This document shows, in pieces, positions 48,161-61,243 of a stretch of 64,000 bases of DNA. The translations under genes were made by a program, and so were the position numbers. Origin of the DNA: Nageia nagi (Eukaryota > Pinophyta); contig JBITNC010000001.1 in NCBI GenBank assembly GCA_050084985.1, forward strand, positions 95,356,001 to 95,420,000, written 5' to 3'. Under the pieces are notes generated by a model. That model did not search any database and was not told the origin of the DNA. It saw only the letters and a program-made list of their open reading frames with translations. How positions within the stretch are numbered: position 1 is the first letter of the stretch; each line of letters begins with the position of its first letter.

Positions 48161-49735
48161 ATATGCCCAATATTTTCTCAATATCCCCCTATCTTAATCC
48201 CCTCATCACTTTTTGTAATAATTATACCTCAACACTTCTTTCCTCCAATATTTAGACATGGTCTATCACATCCAACAAACTTGGAACTTGGTTCTTAGGG
48301 TGGAATGATATCATCCACACACTATAGCAATTTTATGCAACCTAGCTTGGAAGTTGGCTGAATAACTACTTAACTCAAATATTATACTCAAAGGAGAACT
48401 AGTTATATACTTTGTTAGTTTGGATTCACACGTGCTCATTATCTCTCTATAAGCACATGGAAAAGTTGCACCATGAAGTCATCAATCTATATGAAGTAAG
48501 GGGGATGCAAATTAGAGCATGCCTTCATTAGTTTAAAATCAATGATAGAGGATTTTATTTTTCAAAAACTCTTATTCCATTATAAATCCTTTCATATCAA
48601 AGCCATATGGGAGATAGTGCATATCTGACATCCCTTCCCAATACATTGTAGGCTTTTATTATACATCACCAAAAAGTATTCTCCTTTTAGGCTCTCACTC
48701 TTGATAAAGAACATTCCCCTATAATAATGTATTATTGTTGTTCTTGAGGATTATATGAGTCTCTTTCCTAAATGGATAATAATAAAACTCTTAGATTGGA
48801 TGACTTCTCCTATGAATTATATAAAATATATTGAAAAATAGTGGGCCCAAACCTTCTCCATGTTTACCAAAAAATAATGATCAAGGGCTCTACAAGTCAT
48901 AACATAAATTAAGGGAATATAAAATTCATCCCAAGTCTAACAACCTAGAATTTATTACACATTGGAAATGTGTTACTATAAGATAATAACTAAAGCATTG
49001 ATTCTCAGGCTTCAACATTTTTTGCCTCTTATAATTCACCTTGATCAAATAGGCTCTATTTGTAGTTGATTTATTCTAGATAATATCTTATCTATTTGGG
49101 AAGGAATGGAGTGGGTTCAAAAGTATTACCATCCAATCCTTTTAATCAAATTTGAATTTGAAAAATCCAATGATAAAATCAAATGATACTTTAAATTTAC
49201 AATACTCAAAGCACTTGGTTTTAGGGTTTAGCTTATTTAAATTATTTATATGCTTTTCCATGATGCTTCTATTATTCTCTCTTTGAACAAGGTTCAAACA
49301 TAGATATTTATATTTTGGGTTGTTCCACTTTGTAAGGCAAGGATACCTATTAGGTACCTCTCTATACATTTTAGTTGCTAAAGGCTTTGGATACTTTCTT
49401 ACTTACCATGTTCCTAGTGGTGTGGCCAAAGGCATCTCCATACCCCATATCCAACTTTAGCTCTATGGTGGTTAGTTCATAAATGAATCTTTTATAACCA
49501 TTGGAGAGGAAAAAGTATCATTCAAATAGGAAATGGTATGATTGAATATTTTATATAAATAATCCTTCTCTATCATGCATTGGTAAAAAATATCATACTA
49601 ATAACAATCTCCTTATCCTCTTCTTAACGAGCTTGCCCAATTCAAGTGGTACGAATAGAATTAGAGACATGTTTAAGTTTTCAATATTCCATTTGGTTTT
49701 TATAATTTCCCTTCCTAATTGTGTAACTTTCAATT
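48161..49735 (+). pseudogene. L1-type LINE ORF2 fragment (linker and reverse transcriptase)
   Basis: Plus-strand LINE remnant related to the one in the left part of the window. After a poorly preserved linker, the RT part gives ITKALILRLQHFLPLIIHLD, FILDNILSIWEGMEW, ILLIKFEFEKSNDKIKW and FTILKALGF, the standard L1 block order. The catalytic FADDSFLT block has become FINESFIT, so both aspartates are lost. The sequence then continues through LAQFKWYE and FNIPFGF and stops. There is no 3' tail, so it is truncated at both ends. Confidence 0.8.
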
Positions 49736-50158
49736 TACAAGATAGAAAAACATGTAAGTGTGGGAATATGTTGCAAATACTAGAATAAATTTTATGATTA
49801 TGAAAATATCGAGCATTTCAATAAAATGTAAAAATATTAATTGAATATTCTATAGAGGTAAAAGATAAGTAAGTTTGCATGAAAAGTAAATACTAACATA
49901 GTATGCAATACACCAAGAAAAATATGTATACCACTAAATCATGCAGCCATAGAAGTTAGGGTACAATTCACAATACAAAACCTCTAGGATCTAGATGATA
50001 CCATCAATAACTTTTTGATAGAGTTAATCTTATGTTATAATGAATGATGCTTATACTTTTGTATTGGATATTGATATTTATTAATTGTTTATATATATGT
50101 AACCCCTAAAAAATAAATGATTTCAAAGGGAATCTTTAATCTCAAAGTCTTTAAGACC
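49736..50158. other. unassigned AT-rich sequence
   Basis: I see no coding or structural signal, apart from a possible retroelement terminus reading TGTAACCCCTAAAAAATAAATG at about 50097-50118. Confidence 0.4.
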
Positions 50159-51158
50159 TTGCAACCAAGGGGTAAGTGAAAGAAGATGTCCCACTTTTGG
50201 AAAAAAAAGTAGGTGTTTTCCTTGATTTTCAGGTTTGGTCACATTTGATCTCAAAATTTGAAGTACTTAGAGTCTGAGTCATGAAAAAGGTAACTTGGGT
50301 AAAAATATAGTTCTCAAAGTATATTTTTCAAATATGTAATTTATTCTAATTCCTAGATGATAGAAAGTAATATTTTATAGGCATGTTTAAAAGCCACTAT
50401 TTAAAAAATATAGTTTCAAAACCATACCACATCATGTCTTATAAGCATATAATTAGACATAAATTAAAATATTTTTTTTAAATACTTTTGAATAAAGATA
50501 CCTAATACACTAAATATTATTCATGATATTTTTTTGTAATTTTTTCATGAATTTTTTATTTTTTTATTAATTTTTTATTGGCCTTGATTATTATTTCGAA
50601 AAGTGCTCATGTTTGATAAGCATAATTTAACCTAAATTATCATTTTTAATTTGTTTTTTTTTTTTAACTTATGAAGAATTGTATGTATATTGTGAATATT
50701 ATTTTTTCATAATTATAAAAAAATAAAAATATTAAATAAATACAAAACCAATTGTTTAAAAAATACAGTTTTAGGACCATACCCCATCATGTTCGACAAG
50801 CATAATTCTACCTAAATTGAAATATTTTTTTAAATACTTTTGGGTAAAGATACCTAAGAAATAAAGATTATTTAAGATATATTTTTTTTAAATTTTTTAT
50901 GAATATTTTTTATTATTAAATTTTTTATTGGCCTTGATTATCATTTCACAAAGTGCTCATGTCTAGTAAGCATAATTTGATCTAAACTTATCATTTTTAA
51001 TTATTTTTTTAACTTGTAAAGAATTGTATGCAGATTGTGCACATAAATTTTTTTAAAAAAATTACAAAAAAAAAAATTTATTAAATAAATACAAACCTAT
51101 AAGTTGCTAAGACTTTCTCCAAAGTGGGACTCATCTTCTTGCACTTACCCTAAGCAAG
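50159..51158. mobile_element. possible non-autonomous DNA transposon with ~40-bp inverted ends
   Basis: The left end GGGGTAAGTGAAAGAAGATG followed by TCCCACTTTTGG is matched, inverted, by CCAAAGTGGGA, CTCATCTTCTTGCACTTACC at the right. No transposase is present. The interior is extremely A/T-rich and consists mostly of two tandem copies of a ~365-bp unit. A target duplication could not be identified. Confidence 0.5.
50389..51100. repeat. tandem duplication, ~365-bp unit, two copies
   Basis: Copies start near 50389 and 50752. Shared anchors, in order, are TTTAAAAAATA, CCATACC, CATCATGT, AAATACTTTTG, TTTTTTATTGGCCTTGATTA, AGTGCTCATGT, AAGCATAATTT and GAATTGTATG. Confidence 0.85.
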
Positions 51159-52257
51159 TAGGGATGAAACCCTAACTCAAGATGCAAAGTAAGCCCCCTT
51201 GTACTTAGTCAAAGGGATGATAGGAATAAAAAGGATGTATATATTCATATTATATGTGATAATTCTATGCTATATGCTTATGATAATGCTACAAAGATAA
51301 TAAATATTGACAAGATGATAATGATATGATAAGATCTATGATAAATATAAGCTATAATATTGTAATACTAAAGATATACTTAAAAACCCATAAATATGAT
51401 AAGAAATTAATACATTCATAAAACATGCAATATAAACAACACCCACAATTATTTAATCTATGATAATCCTAAAAGAATGTAAAGGATACACTCAATTATA
51501 TGAAAATATTGACAAACAATTATATATGTTAAAACCTTAAGTGTAAAATAATATCAAATCATAAGTATGCAAGAAAATGATTTAAATTTAATAATTAAAA
51601 TAAATAAATATTACTATAATGATAAATCAAAATGGATATTCTAAATAATAACAAATAATGATATGCATATGCATAGTTAAGATATAACCCTAATCTAACC
51701 TTAATTGGCTAAAGTGAATTAGTATACAATGTAACTATATGGAAAATAATGCACAAATTAGAAAATATATGATAATAAAAGGATATATGTGCTCAAATTA
51801 TGCTCCAAAACTTGCAAAATCCTAATTCAAGCAAGACCTACTTACATAGAATATGATGAATCACAAGAATTATACCTCAATCTACCCAAAAGGTAGGGTG
51901 GGAAATCTTATAAAAGCTTAATTCATGGAAGGTTTATTATAAAACCCTAATTAATTTTTATGAAGTGATAAAGGTTATTTTAACCCTAAAAAAATGATCT
52001 ATAATGCTTTGTAAATCTTCAAAAAGTTCAAAAGAGTGCTAGATATCAAAAATGAGGGAAACATCCTTTTTTTGTAGAATTTTGTTCATGATCAATAAGT
52101 TGATTGTAAGTTTGTTAGGATCAACTAGTTGATTAGCCAAATATATGATCAATTGGTATTTGCTATAATTTTGATAAAAAATTCTAATTTATTCAATATT
52201 TTGATAAATGTTCATATTTTCTACAAATGTGTATTTTTGGGGTATCTATAGTTTCCC
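51159..52257 (-). repeat. probable 3' LTR (outer part undefined) of a minus-strand gag element
   Basis: The minus-strand sequence begins TATAGATACCCCAAAAATAC at 52257, similar to the TGTAGATGCC/TATAGACACC starts of the elements at 34692-48160. It is preceded on that strand by an excellent polypurine tract, AAAAAGGGGAAAC. No second copy is inside the window, so the other boundary is unknown; otherwise the stretch is AT-rich and empty. Confidence 0.5.
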
Positions 52258-55200
52258 CTTTTTGAGCTGAGTTTTGTAAGCATGCAAGACTTAGCATAAA
52301 AAACTAATGTAAATGATTAAATTGATTACTTTAATAAATTATATAATTTAATTTTGATAATAATAAATGTCTACATTATAAATTATCAATAAAATTTTGC
52401 TAACAAAGATGGCTTTTGAATATAGGTATGCAACCTACCCAATTTTGGGAGATAAATGAAATGATCTCAATGATATGATCAATACTAAATACTCCAATAT
52501 ATGGAAACATATGGAAAATGCTTTATGATAATGATAATGATAATTTTTTCCCATGGAAAGAAAATCTAAATATAACTCTACCCCATTTTAAATGGACAAC
52601 AATGCAAAAACATAGTAATGATAATGATAAACTTTGCTCTATGTCAAATGGAAATCAAAAGGACCTTGCTCTATGTTATATGGAAAATAAGAAATGGTAG
52701 TACCAAAATTATTCCTTTACCCCATGTTAAATGCAAAAAAATGAATGTTATTTTTTCCCCATGTTAAGTGGAAAGAAAAGAGGTTATTCTCAATTGATAT
52801 ATTTGTTCCAAATAATGGTAAATAAAGATGAAGTTGCTCATGATATGATCATAAAATACAATAATAAATTTACCCTAAGTAATGTTAAGAAAAGGATTTA
52901 TTCTCAAATATAATGCTAAATATAATGATGTATGATATGCTACCAATTTGTTAGAATGTGATGGTATTGACCTTGATTTGAGATAGTTAATATCTCATCT
53001 CCCAAACTATGGTGTGATGGGTGAACAAAATGAAGTCAACAAAATATTCATTATTCATTATAAGTGCTCATTGATCAGGATAAATATATAATGTTCAAAT
53101 ACTTATGAATATATATATATTATAAATATTATATTGGTTAATATTCTAAAAATGTTTTCTTGATTTTGATACACTTAAAGGATATGATTTGAAATATTTT
53201 TTGATGAAGATAAAATATTTTTGATTTAATATGATGGATTGGATTTCATACATAATATAATTAATAAAACTATATGATATGATAAATTATCTTGTTTGAT
53301 TTAGCTTAATAATTTGATCATGATATATGATAATTGATCTTTGATAATGATAAGGATGAAAATATGATAAAAGAGATTTATCCATCTCAATTTCATTATC
53401 ACTTATTCTAGAAGATTATGTTTCTATAAAAAACCATGATACTAAACAATATATGACCAAATCCAAGGGATTGAGTTTAATGTAGTATGATAATATGATT
53501 ATGACTCAAGTGGTTGTATCCTCATGGGGAATGAGACCCATGGGTAATGATAATGATAATGAATCAAATAGACCTTAAAATATGTATCTTTGATGTTTTG
53601 ATTTTGATGATAAAATGTAAGGCACACTTGATGAAAGCATTCAAAGATAATAAGGTTACTCAAATATATTTGATAAGCATAATTTTTATATTTTATATTA
53701 TGATGGCAAGAATATGTATAATGTTGATATGATGGAGTGCCCAAAATGATACATTTAATGATAAATGATAATGATGATATTACAAATATGTATTCCATAT
53801 GATATGATATGATTATATGTACAAGAGTGATATATACAATAATAAGTGATATCAATAAATGATGAAAAAGATATCTCATGACAAGTCTAGGAGATGAGTG
53901 ACTTTTTCCTACTTCAAAGTCTCCACTAGTGGATAACAACAAAAGTGGAGTAAGCTCTAGTATCAAATCCTATGATTTCAATATGATTATGCTACATGTT
54001 TATGAAATATTCTTATGTGATAGTGTTCAAATATCAAGATGCATGACAGTGCTCATGATTTGATGCCCAATATTTTGATTCAAAAGATATATGATAATGT
54101 CAAAGGATTATGTTTTTTCTTATTGTCTCATGTGATATTTGGATCATCCCACAACATCATGAAAAGAAGATTATGGATCTTGCTAATGATAAGATTATCC
54201 CATTTAGTTTGTAGAAGCTCTAATGATTTACATTATTATTATAAAAATGATTATTAAAGAATTCCAAATGTTGATTAGGTATTATATGGTGCAATTAGGT
54301 TTCTCATTTATATTTTTCCATTATCAATAAGATCTTGGATTTCATGTTTCAATTACATGCACCCACTAGTGTTGTGTCCCTTTTTACTTATATTATTCGT
54401 AAAACTCATTTTCTTTATACCATACTCTTGTTGATGCCATTGGATTATTTTTGACTTTGAGAAATCTTAACATATTTTCTTGAAGCATATTTCATAAGAT
54501 ATCCAATAAAGGTTCCACAAAAGGTGTAAAATTTCATCTTAGTTTTGGTAGTAAATGATCTTGATCATTGAGTTGTCCTTGTTCTCTTATTATTGGTTGT
54601 TATGGAGCTCTTTATTATTATATTTCTATGATTGGTTGTTCTTGATTGACCTTATATAATACTTGATTCTTGTGTGGATTTTGATAAGTTTAACTATTTC
54701 CATAAACACTATTGTTACACTTTTGATAATTATTTAATTTTATGTCACCCGATTGCATCTTAACCTCTTCAATGAGTTTTGATTATGGTAATACTTTCTC
54801 AAATGATTTATGTTATTGTATTTGCAATATATATGATAAAATATTCTTACATTTTTTTCTTTAGAACAATTTTATCAAATCTTAATATAGCAAAGAATAT
54901 ATTAAATATCCATCTTGATTCTTGACATATAATCATTTATTGATTTGTCATCAACTTATGATATGCTAGTAAAGTACATGATAGATGCTCTTTTTCTCAT
55001 GTTAATAGAAAAGTATTCCAAGAATAGACTAGTCAATTGTTCAAAAGAGTAAATGCTATGATAGGATGAGTTATTGCACCAATATAAATCTTATCTCCCG
55101 AATATCAAAGGGAATGTCCTAAGCATGAGAACAAAATCATTCAATATGATATAGAAAGAGTAGTAAATTATATCAAATGTTCCCATGGATCCTCTTTTCC

Positions 55201-55579
55201 TTTTAATTTTTCTATAAGAGGAACTTAAAAATTATAAGGGAATTTCTTAATTGGAACCATGGGGTTGATAAGTTCATTGATAATTAAATGATAAGATAGC
55301 TTTCTCTTGCTTTGATTATTGATTTTAAGTTTCATTTCTTGCAACCTCTTTAAAGTATCATCATTCATTGTTGGAGGTTATTATTTTTCCATGTTTTATT
55401 GATTTTTCTAAATTTAATTTATCCTTGATATGTTGGATGATAGAATTATTGTACATTTTTTCCCAATGGTTGATTCCATGTTCGATAGGAATAAATTAAT
55501 TTTGTGAAATATAAGTTTAATTTTTTTAATGAGCCACTTGATTGACAAATCCTTAACTTTGATTTTGGAATGATGGTTA
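52258..55579 (-). mobile_element. interior of a minus-strand gag-bearing LTR retroelement (split by insertion)
   Basis: It lies between the LTR edge at 52257 and the nested element starting at 55580; its 5' portion probably continues after 60804. Between gag and the 3' LTR there are about 2 kb with no RT or integrase, so it too lacks pol. The segment 52258-54300 is dominated by TGATA/ATGATAATGAT-type low complexity and degenerate copies of a CCCCATGTTAAATGGAAA-like motif (52550-52770). The 155-codon minus-strand open frame at 53499-53966 looks like an AT-composition artefact. Confidence 0.6.
54320..55430 (-). pseudogene. gag gene of the outer minus-strand element
   Basis: Minus-strand frames give LKRLQEMKLKINNQ and ELINPMVPIKKFPYNF at the N-terminal side (55200-55400). 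LVYSWNTFLLT follows, then QEKEHLSCTLLAYHKLMT with a stop at its first residue, and, near 54330-54400, SKKGHNTSGCM followed after a TAA by LKHEIQDLIDN. The last part is the Cys/His motif plus helix seen in the other gag genes here (compare HRTPRHLIRNC...IIQDFIDK). Several stops and frameshifts. The product would be the particle protein of the element. Confidence 0.6.
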
Positions 55580-56372
55580 TGTTGAATATTTTAGCAACCC
55601 TAATATTGAAATAAGAAAAAAAGTATAATAAACATTCAGATTATATCATAAAAATAACAATATAAAGTATAACAAAATAGAAATAAATAAAGCTAGTACA
55701 TAGACTATTGAATCAAGATAACACCAATGCACTAATAAGAAATGGATCAAGAGATAGCTATATACTTATAAATCCTTATCTAGAAGAAGATAATTATATG
55801 TAGAATGAAACTTGATGAAGTATGTGACCTTGATGTATGAACCCCATAAATTATAGTAGTAAAAAGATCATGGTGGTTACCTATGGTAGCATAGCTACTA
55901 AGTCTTGAAATAACAACATAGGCATGCATGAGAGAATGAGTGCTAGGGTTTTGGTTGATTAGGATTTTCCACCAAGTATAGAATTACAATAATATGTATA
56001 CTAGTTGAACTAAACATATAATTATAAAATATGGAGTGACATATACACTTGAGTGATAATGAGATCCCAATATCAATAGGCAGTGTTTAGAAATACCTGA
56101 AAGTAGGTACTTGCTATCGAAATAAAATCTTGATGCTTTCCCAAGTAGTCATACTTACCTTTAAATATGAAAGAGTACCTCCACATAGAAGCTAGCAATG
56201 ATGCTAGGGTAGCTTACACAAATAAAGAAAATATTACATGAAAGGTATCTTAAGTGGGCTAACATAACATATATGATATAATATGATATTATTATAACAA
56301 ATGATATAATATTAATATAATAAAATACTTAATAGGGTACAACCTTAGGTGGACTAAAATTAGATGTAAATA
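55580..56372 (-). repeat. 3' LTR of the 5.2-kb element
   Basis: Starts TGTTGAATATTTTAG on the plus strand; partner at 60017. Confidence 0.85.
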
Positions 56373-56770
56373 GATGCTCCCCTTTACAAATAAAATGAAA
56401 TGAAATGACCTTGAAATTTAATTATGTTTGCAAAGGAAGTAGAAAAATAAAGAGAAGAAAAATTTAATAATTCCTTATTTTGTAGTGGAACCATTTGAAC
56501 ATCAAATATTGATGATATATATTACCCACTCATTTCCTTTGTTGTAAAATGGAATGGTTATCAATGGAATAAGAACAACCAAGAGTAAATAATAACCTAA
56601 AAGAGAGAGACAAAAAACACCATCTTCCAAAATATATATCTTAAAAAACTTGTTAGATCATAATATCATGCAAAATAATATCATAATAGTGATTCATAAT
56701 TCCTAAATATTATAAAATAGTATATCATAATAGATAGACCATAACAGTTATCATATAGTCATCATAAAGT

Positions 56771-57325
56771 GATGGTTAATTTCCCAACCAACAAAGGGAG
56801 TGATCATAAAGTGTACATAATGAAGTAATCATAAATAGAGAAATATTTTCATAATCATAACATGTAAGAAAAGATCATAAGTCCTACACATGAGAGATAA
56901 GGATATTAAGGGATATAAACTTTATATTCTTGAGGACATGCCCCTAAGATAGAGTAAAAATTGATAATATGTCCCAACATCGATGTTGGGTTACTTATAC
57001 ATTTTATCATTTAAATCATTGATCATAAATTTCTAAAATATTTTTTGATTGATCCATTGTGAATTAAAAAACATTTTATGTATCCTTGCAAAATTTATTG
57101 AGCCATGTCATGCATGAATTACTTGTATAAACCATGAATGAACTGATCAACTTACATAAAAAATTGACCATAAATAGACTAGTGGACAAGATGACTAACA
57201 TAAATATAATAAATTTCAACCATAAAGACATCAAGACATAACAAATAAAGAAATTATGGTTAATTATATCCCCAACCAACAAAGGGAACAAGTGATGGTT
57301 AATTATTCCCCCAACTAACAAAGGG
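56771..57325. repeat. dispersed short repeat GATGGTTAATT...CCCAACCAACAAAGGG
   Basis: Three copies, near 56771, 57259 and 57295, the last two nearly tandem. In minus translation they give PLLVGGIINHH and PLLVGDIINHN. They lie in the 3' part of the 5.2-kb element, where coding signal is otherwise weak. Confidence 0.7.
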
Positions 57326-58099
57326 GTAGTATGCAATATATTATGCAATATAGACTATATGAAGATGCATAACTAACCTATATGGAAATGCAAGTCTAAC
57401 CTATTTGAAAAAGATGGGAAACATTACCTATTGAGTATCCTTGTAAAATAAAACTTTGATATTTATTTTATTTGAATATAGCATCCTTTCTTGAATTTTA
57501 AAACTTAGTAGAATTGTGTAGATATGCAAGATCCTTTTGCTTAACTTCTTTACATAAGTGTGAGTAGTCCTTCTTGGAAAACTTGATCTTTTTCTTAATA
57601 TATGATGGTAGCATGGATGCTTCCAACAACATGAGCATTGTACCTAGTGTTGACACTTGATATCAAAGGTTACTTATGGATTATGATTAACAAAAAAGGT
57701 ATCTTAATCTAAAACCTAATATGTATTTAGGCTTTCTTTATCAACTTTATCTTTTGATACTTTCTTTTAGTGTTCATCATCTTCATCATCATAAATGACC
57801 ATATTGATTGCCTTGTATATGTCTTCATTTTCCTTTTTTTATATCATATTATATTAACTTTCAATATTTTATGAAAGGAATTCATCATGTTCTGATTGTA
57901 TTGAGGTAACATGTATAAAAGACTCAATCATATCTCCAAGAGTACTTGTAATATTAGAATCAATAAACTAATTCTTGAAAATATCAGGGATAAGTTCTCT
58001 ATGATAATCAAATTTCATACATAAATCACATAAGCTAAATTTATTAGAAATAAAATCATGATCAAAAGAGTCTAGTCTTACATTTATTATTACCTTATT

Positions 58100-59050
58100 A
58101 TGCTTGTGTACAATCTTTAACAAGAGCAACCATGTTGACCATATTGTTGTATCCTTCACCATAAAACTCCTCTATAGTTTTGTTATCAAATTCATCATTG
58201 GTAGAATAATTAACTTGTCCATTTTCTAAAATCTTATGCAACTTATTCTTAATTTTAACACACCCATTAGTGGAATGGCCCTTGAATTTATTATACAAAC
58301 AATGACTGTCCTCCTTATACCAATGGGGCTTCTTTCATCCTCATCATATTCTCTTCCCTTTTTAGGTTCTAGCAATATCTTCGATAAATAATATTTAAAC
58401 ATTTATATGGGAGCTATAGGGAAATTATAAAAATATTATTTTTCTTCTTCATTTTCACTTGGTTCAACCACATTTACTTGATTATTATCATTCCTTTGAT
58501 ATGATGTTTTATGATTATCCTTGCTAGAAGATGTATACTTAAGTTAACAAGATCTTAAAAAAAACTTTTATTTCTTAATAATCATATATAATCATATCCT
58601 ATAATAAGTTATCAAGAATATTAATGTTATCAAGAAATACCTTTATGATGAATTTCTCATCCACCTTTTGGTTCATTGATATCCAAATCTTTATATACCT
58701 TTTCGCAACTTTATGATACCTTTTATATTGACCTTTCTTACAATGAATCAAATCTATCAAATTAAAAGGCTTCAAAATATTACATCAAAAGTGACTTTTT
58801 AACCCATCTTTTAATTGTTGAAAAGAGGTAATTGAAGTAGGTGCTAAATTATGAAACCAATCAAACTCATAGAAAAGTATATAACCTTTAACTAATCATT
58901 GATTCTATATTTTAGCTCTATTGTGTACTCATATCCCTATATATTAATAATTAAATCTCCATAACCATTAAATTTTGCTAATTTAGGTTTTGTATCTATT
59001 TTAAGTGACATTGCATTACAAATATCCATGCTCAAGGGATTGCCTTTATC
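58100..59050 (-). pseudogene. gag gene of the 5.2-kb element
   Basis: The minus strand reads PKLAKFNGYGDLIINIQGYE and LKVIYFSMSLIGF near 58850-59000, the classical gag core (FNG-GDP..H...Y...M......L..FP.SL.G.A). It is followed by YCKKGQYKRYHKVAKRYIKI and WISMNQKVDEKFIIKVFLDN near 58640-58760. The Cys/His motif appears at about 58240-58300 as NKFKGHSTNGCVKIKNKLHK. Stops separate the blocks. No protease or RT follows. The family is the same general Tat-like gag type as its neighbours, but the sequence differs enough to be a separate family. Confidence 0.75.
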
Positions 59051-60016
59051 TTCTATAGGGATAATACTTTTCCTAAACTAATATGAAGCAAATTTATTCT
59101 CATTTACAACTACTTAAAGTACTTTTCCATGAAGGTATAAACATTTAAAGTTGTATCCCTAACATTGGTACTACCCCAATATAGTGCTAATATTATATTT
59201 TCCTACTAATGTTTCCATGTCTATCACACTTAGAGAAATAGATATCAAATACCTTCAAAAACTCAAGGGTTTTTGGTTGATAAAAAATGACCCAAAAATA
59301 TACTAATTTTACAAAATGTGACCTACAAAAGTTACCAAAATATCCCAATATGAAATATATATGTGTGAGATAAGATTTTCTATTTTAAAAGCACACCAAA
59401 CTAAGTAGAATAAGCTTGAAAATTTGGATTTTTATATAAATTATTTCTTTACCAAAAAACTCAAAAAAAAGCATGCAATAATCCCAATTTCACCTACTAA
59501 AAATTTCCTATCATGAATATCTAAGGTTTTGGTAAAATTCTACAGCAAAATAACCACCAAATCTTCAAAAATCAAGCTCAAAATCTAGGGTTTTATGCAA
59601 AATCAAAATCCCACAAAAATTCTTCAATTCATAATTCCATAAAAATGCATGCAAATAAACCTAATATTACTTTCTAAAATTTATCTACCATGAATATTTC
59701 AGGTTTAGGCAATTTTTTAGGCATAAACATTTTAGAAATTAGGTTCAAGATCAAAGGTTTTGACCAAAAATGAAATTCTACAAAATAAAAATACCTTCAA
59801 ATTTATAACAATTTAAAAGAATAAGGTTTTCAAATTTTATATAAAATTAACACAAATAAAAAACCAAATAAAACATAGGGTTTCCTATGAAACATTCCAC
59901 ATATAATATGATGCCCTAAAAATGAAAAACTTACTTTAAAAAAAATATGGTAGGTTTGAGAGCACTTTCCAACCCTAATTAAGATATGGATATGCTATAA
60001 AAGGTGGGAATAAATA

Positions 60017-60804
60017 TGTTGAATGTTTTTACTAACCTCTAATATTGAACTAGGTAGAAACTATAATAAACATTCACATTCAATCATAAGAACAATAATA
60101 TGAAATACAATATGATGAAAATAAATAAATCAACATTGATACTATTGAATAAGATAACACTAATGCACTAATTAGAAAGGGATCAAGATATAGCTGCATA
60201 ACTGTAAATCCTTACCTAGTAGAAGTTGATTATATGTAGATTGGAACTTACTGAAGTATATGACCTTAATGTGTGAACCCACAAATCATAACAATAAGGT
60301 TAACATGGATCTCTATTGTAGTATGGGTGCTAGGTCCTAAAATAATAATATGGGCATAAATAGGAGCATAGGTACTAGGGTTCTAATTGATTTTAATTTA
60401 CCATCAAGGATTTAAGTAAAATAATATATCAACAAGTTGATCAAACATATAATTATGAAAGATGAAGTAAAAAATATGCTTGAGTGGTAACAAGATCTCA
60501 ATATCAATAGGTGGTGTTTATAAACATTTAAAAGTAGGTAGAAAATATTGAGATAAAATCTTGATGATTTTCTATGTAATCATACTTACCTTAAAATATG
60601 AAAGAGTACTTCCACATAGAAGCTAACATTGACACTAGATACCTTGCCTAAAAAAGAAAAGATTACACAAGAGGTATCTTAAGTGGAACAATATAACACA
60701 TATGATATAATATGATATTAAAATATAATAAAATGACATAATATTAACATAATAAAATACCTAGAGGATACCACCTTAGGTGGACCAAAAATTAGATATC
60801 AATA
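60017..60804 (-). repeat. 5' LTR of the 5.2-kb element
   Basis: Partner of 55580-56372. A convincing primer-binding site was not found inside it. Confidence 0.85.
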
Positions 60805-61243
60805 GGTTGATTAGGAATTTGATTCAATACTTATCTATATGGTTTACTTTTATCAATATGGTGAGATAGGGCTTGTTAAAATGTTGGGTTTGATATATCT
60901 TATAAAATGATTGAACCTTAATTTTAATTGATATTGAAATTTTGATAGGAAGGTGAAGCTTGATGTTTTATACTTTGAGGATCTATTTGTTGAAAATTGC
61001 TTTATTTTTTATTTTGTTAATTTGCTTGATAGGAAAGATTACTTTGTCCAACATGAGCAAATTCTTTTGGTTGATACTGATTTTAATTTTAATTTAGAAT
61101 CCTTAAAGGTTTGAGATTATTATGTACCACTAGACATTGTGAGATAATTTAATTTTATGCAATCAAAGGATTAGATTTTACAACAAGGGGATTTGGTACA
61201 TTATAAGGTCCAACTTGTTGATTTGGATGAAATAATGAAGATC
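60805..61243. other. probable continuation of the outer minus-strand element
   Basis: Follows the nested insertion. No motif is recognised; the only reason for the call is that the left flank of the nested element is interior gag-element DNA. Confidence 0.35.

Larger units (their letters stand above)
55580..60804 (-). mobile_element. 5.2-kb gag-only LTR retroelement nested in the preceding one, minus orientation
   Basis: Collinear LTRs at 55580-56372 and 60017-60804 share TATAATAAACATTCA, AACATATAATTAT, AAATATGAAAGAGTAC, CTCCACATAGAAGCTA-type blocks and CCTTAGGTGGAC. On the minus strand AAAGGGGAGCA precedes the left LTR, a polypurine tract that sets the orientation. Flanks GGTTA and GGTTG suggest a 5-bp target duplication with one change. 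The interior has gag only and no pol. Terminal bases are uncertain by a few nucleotides because the usual TG is not preserved. Confidence 0.82.

Noticed and set aside
53499-53966. 155-codon minus-strand open frame
   Set aside because: Ile/Tyr/His-rich, composition-driven, no motif, lies in TGATA-rich low-complexity DNA.
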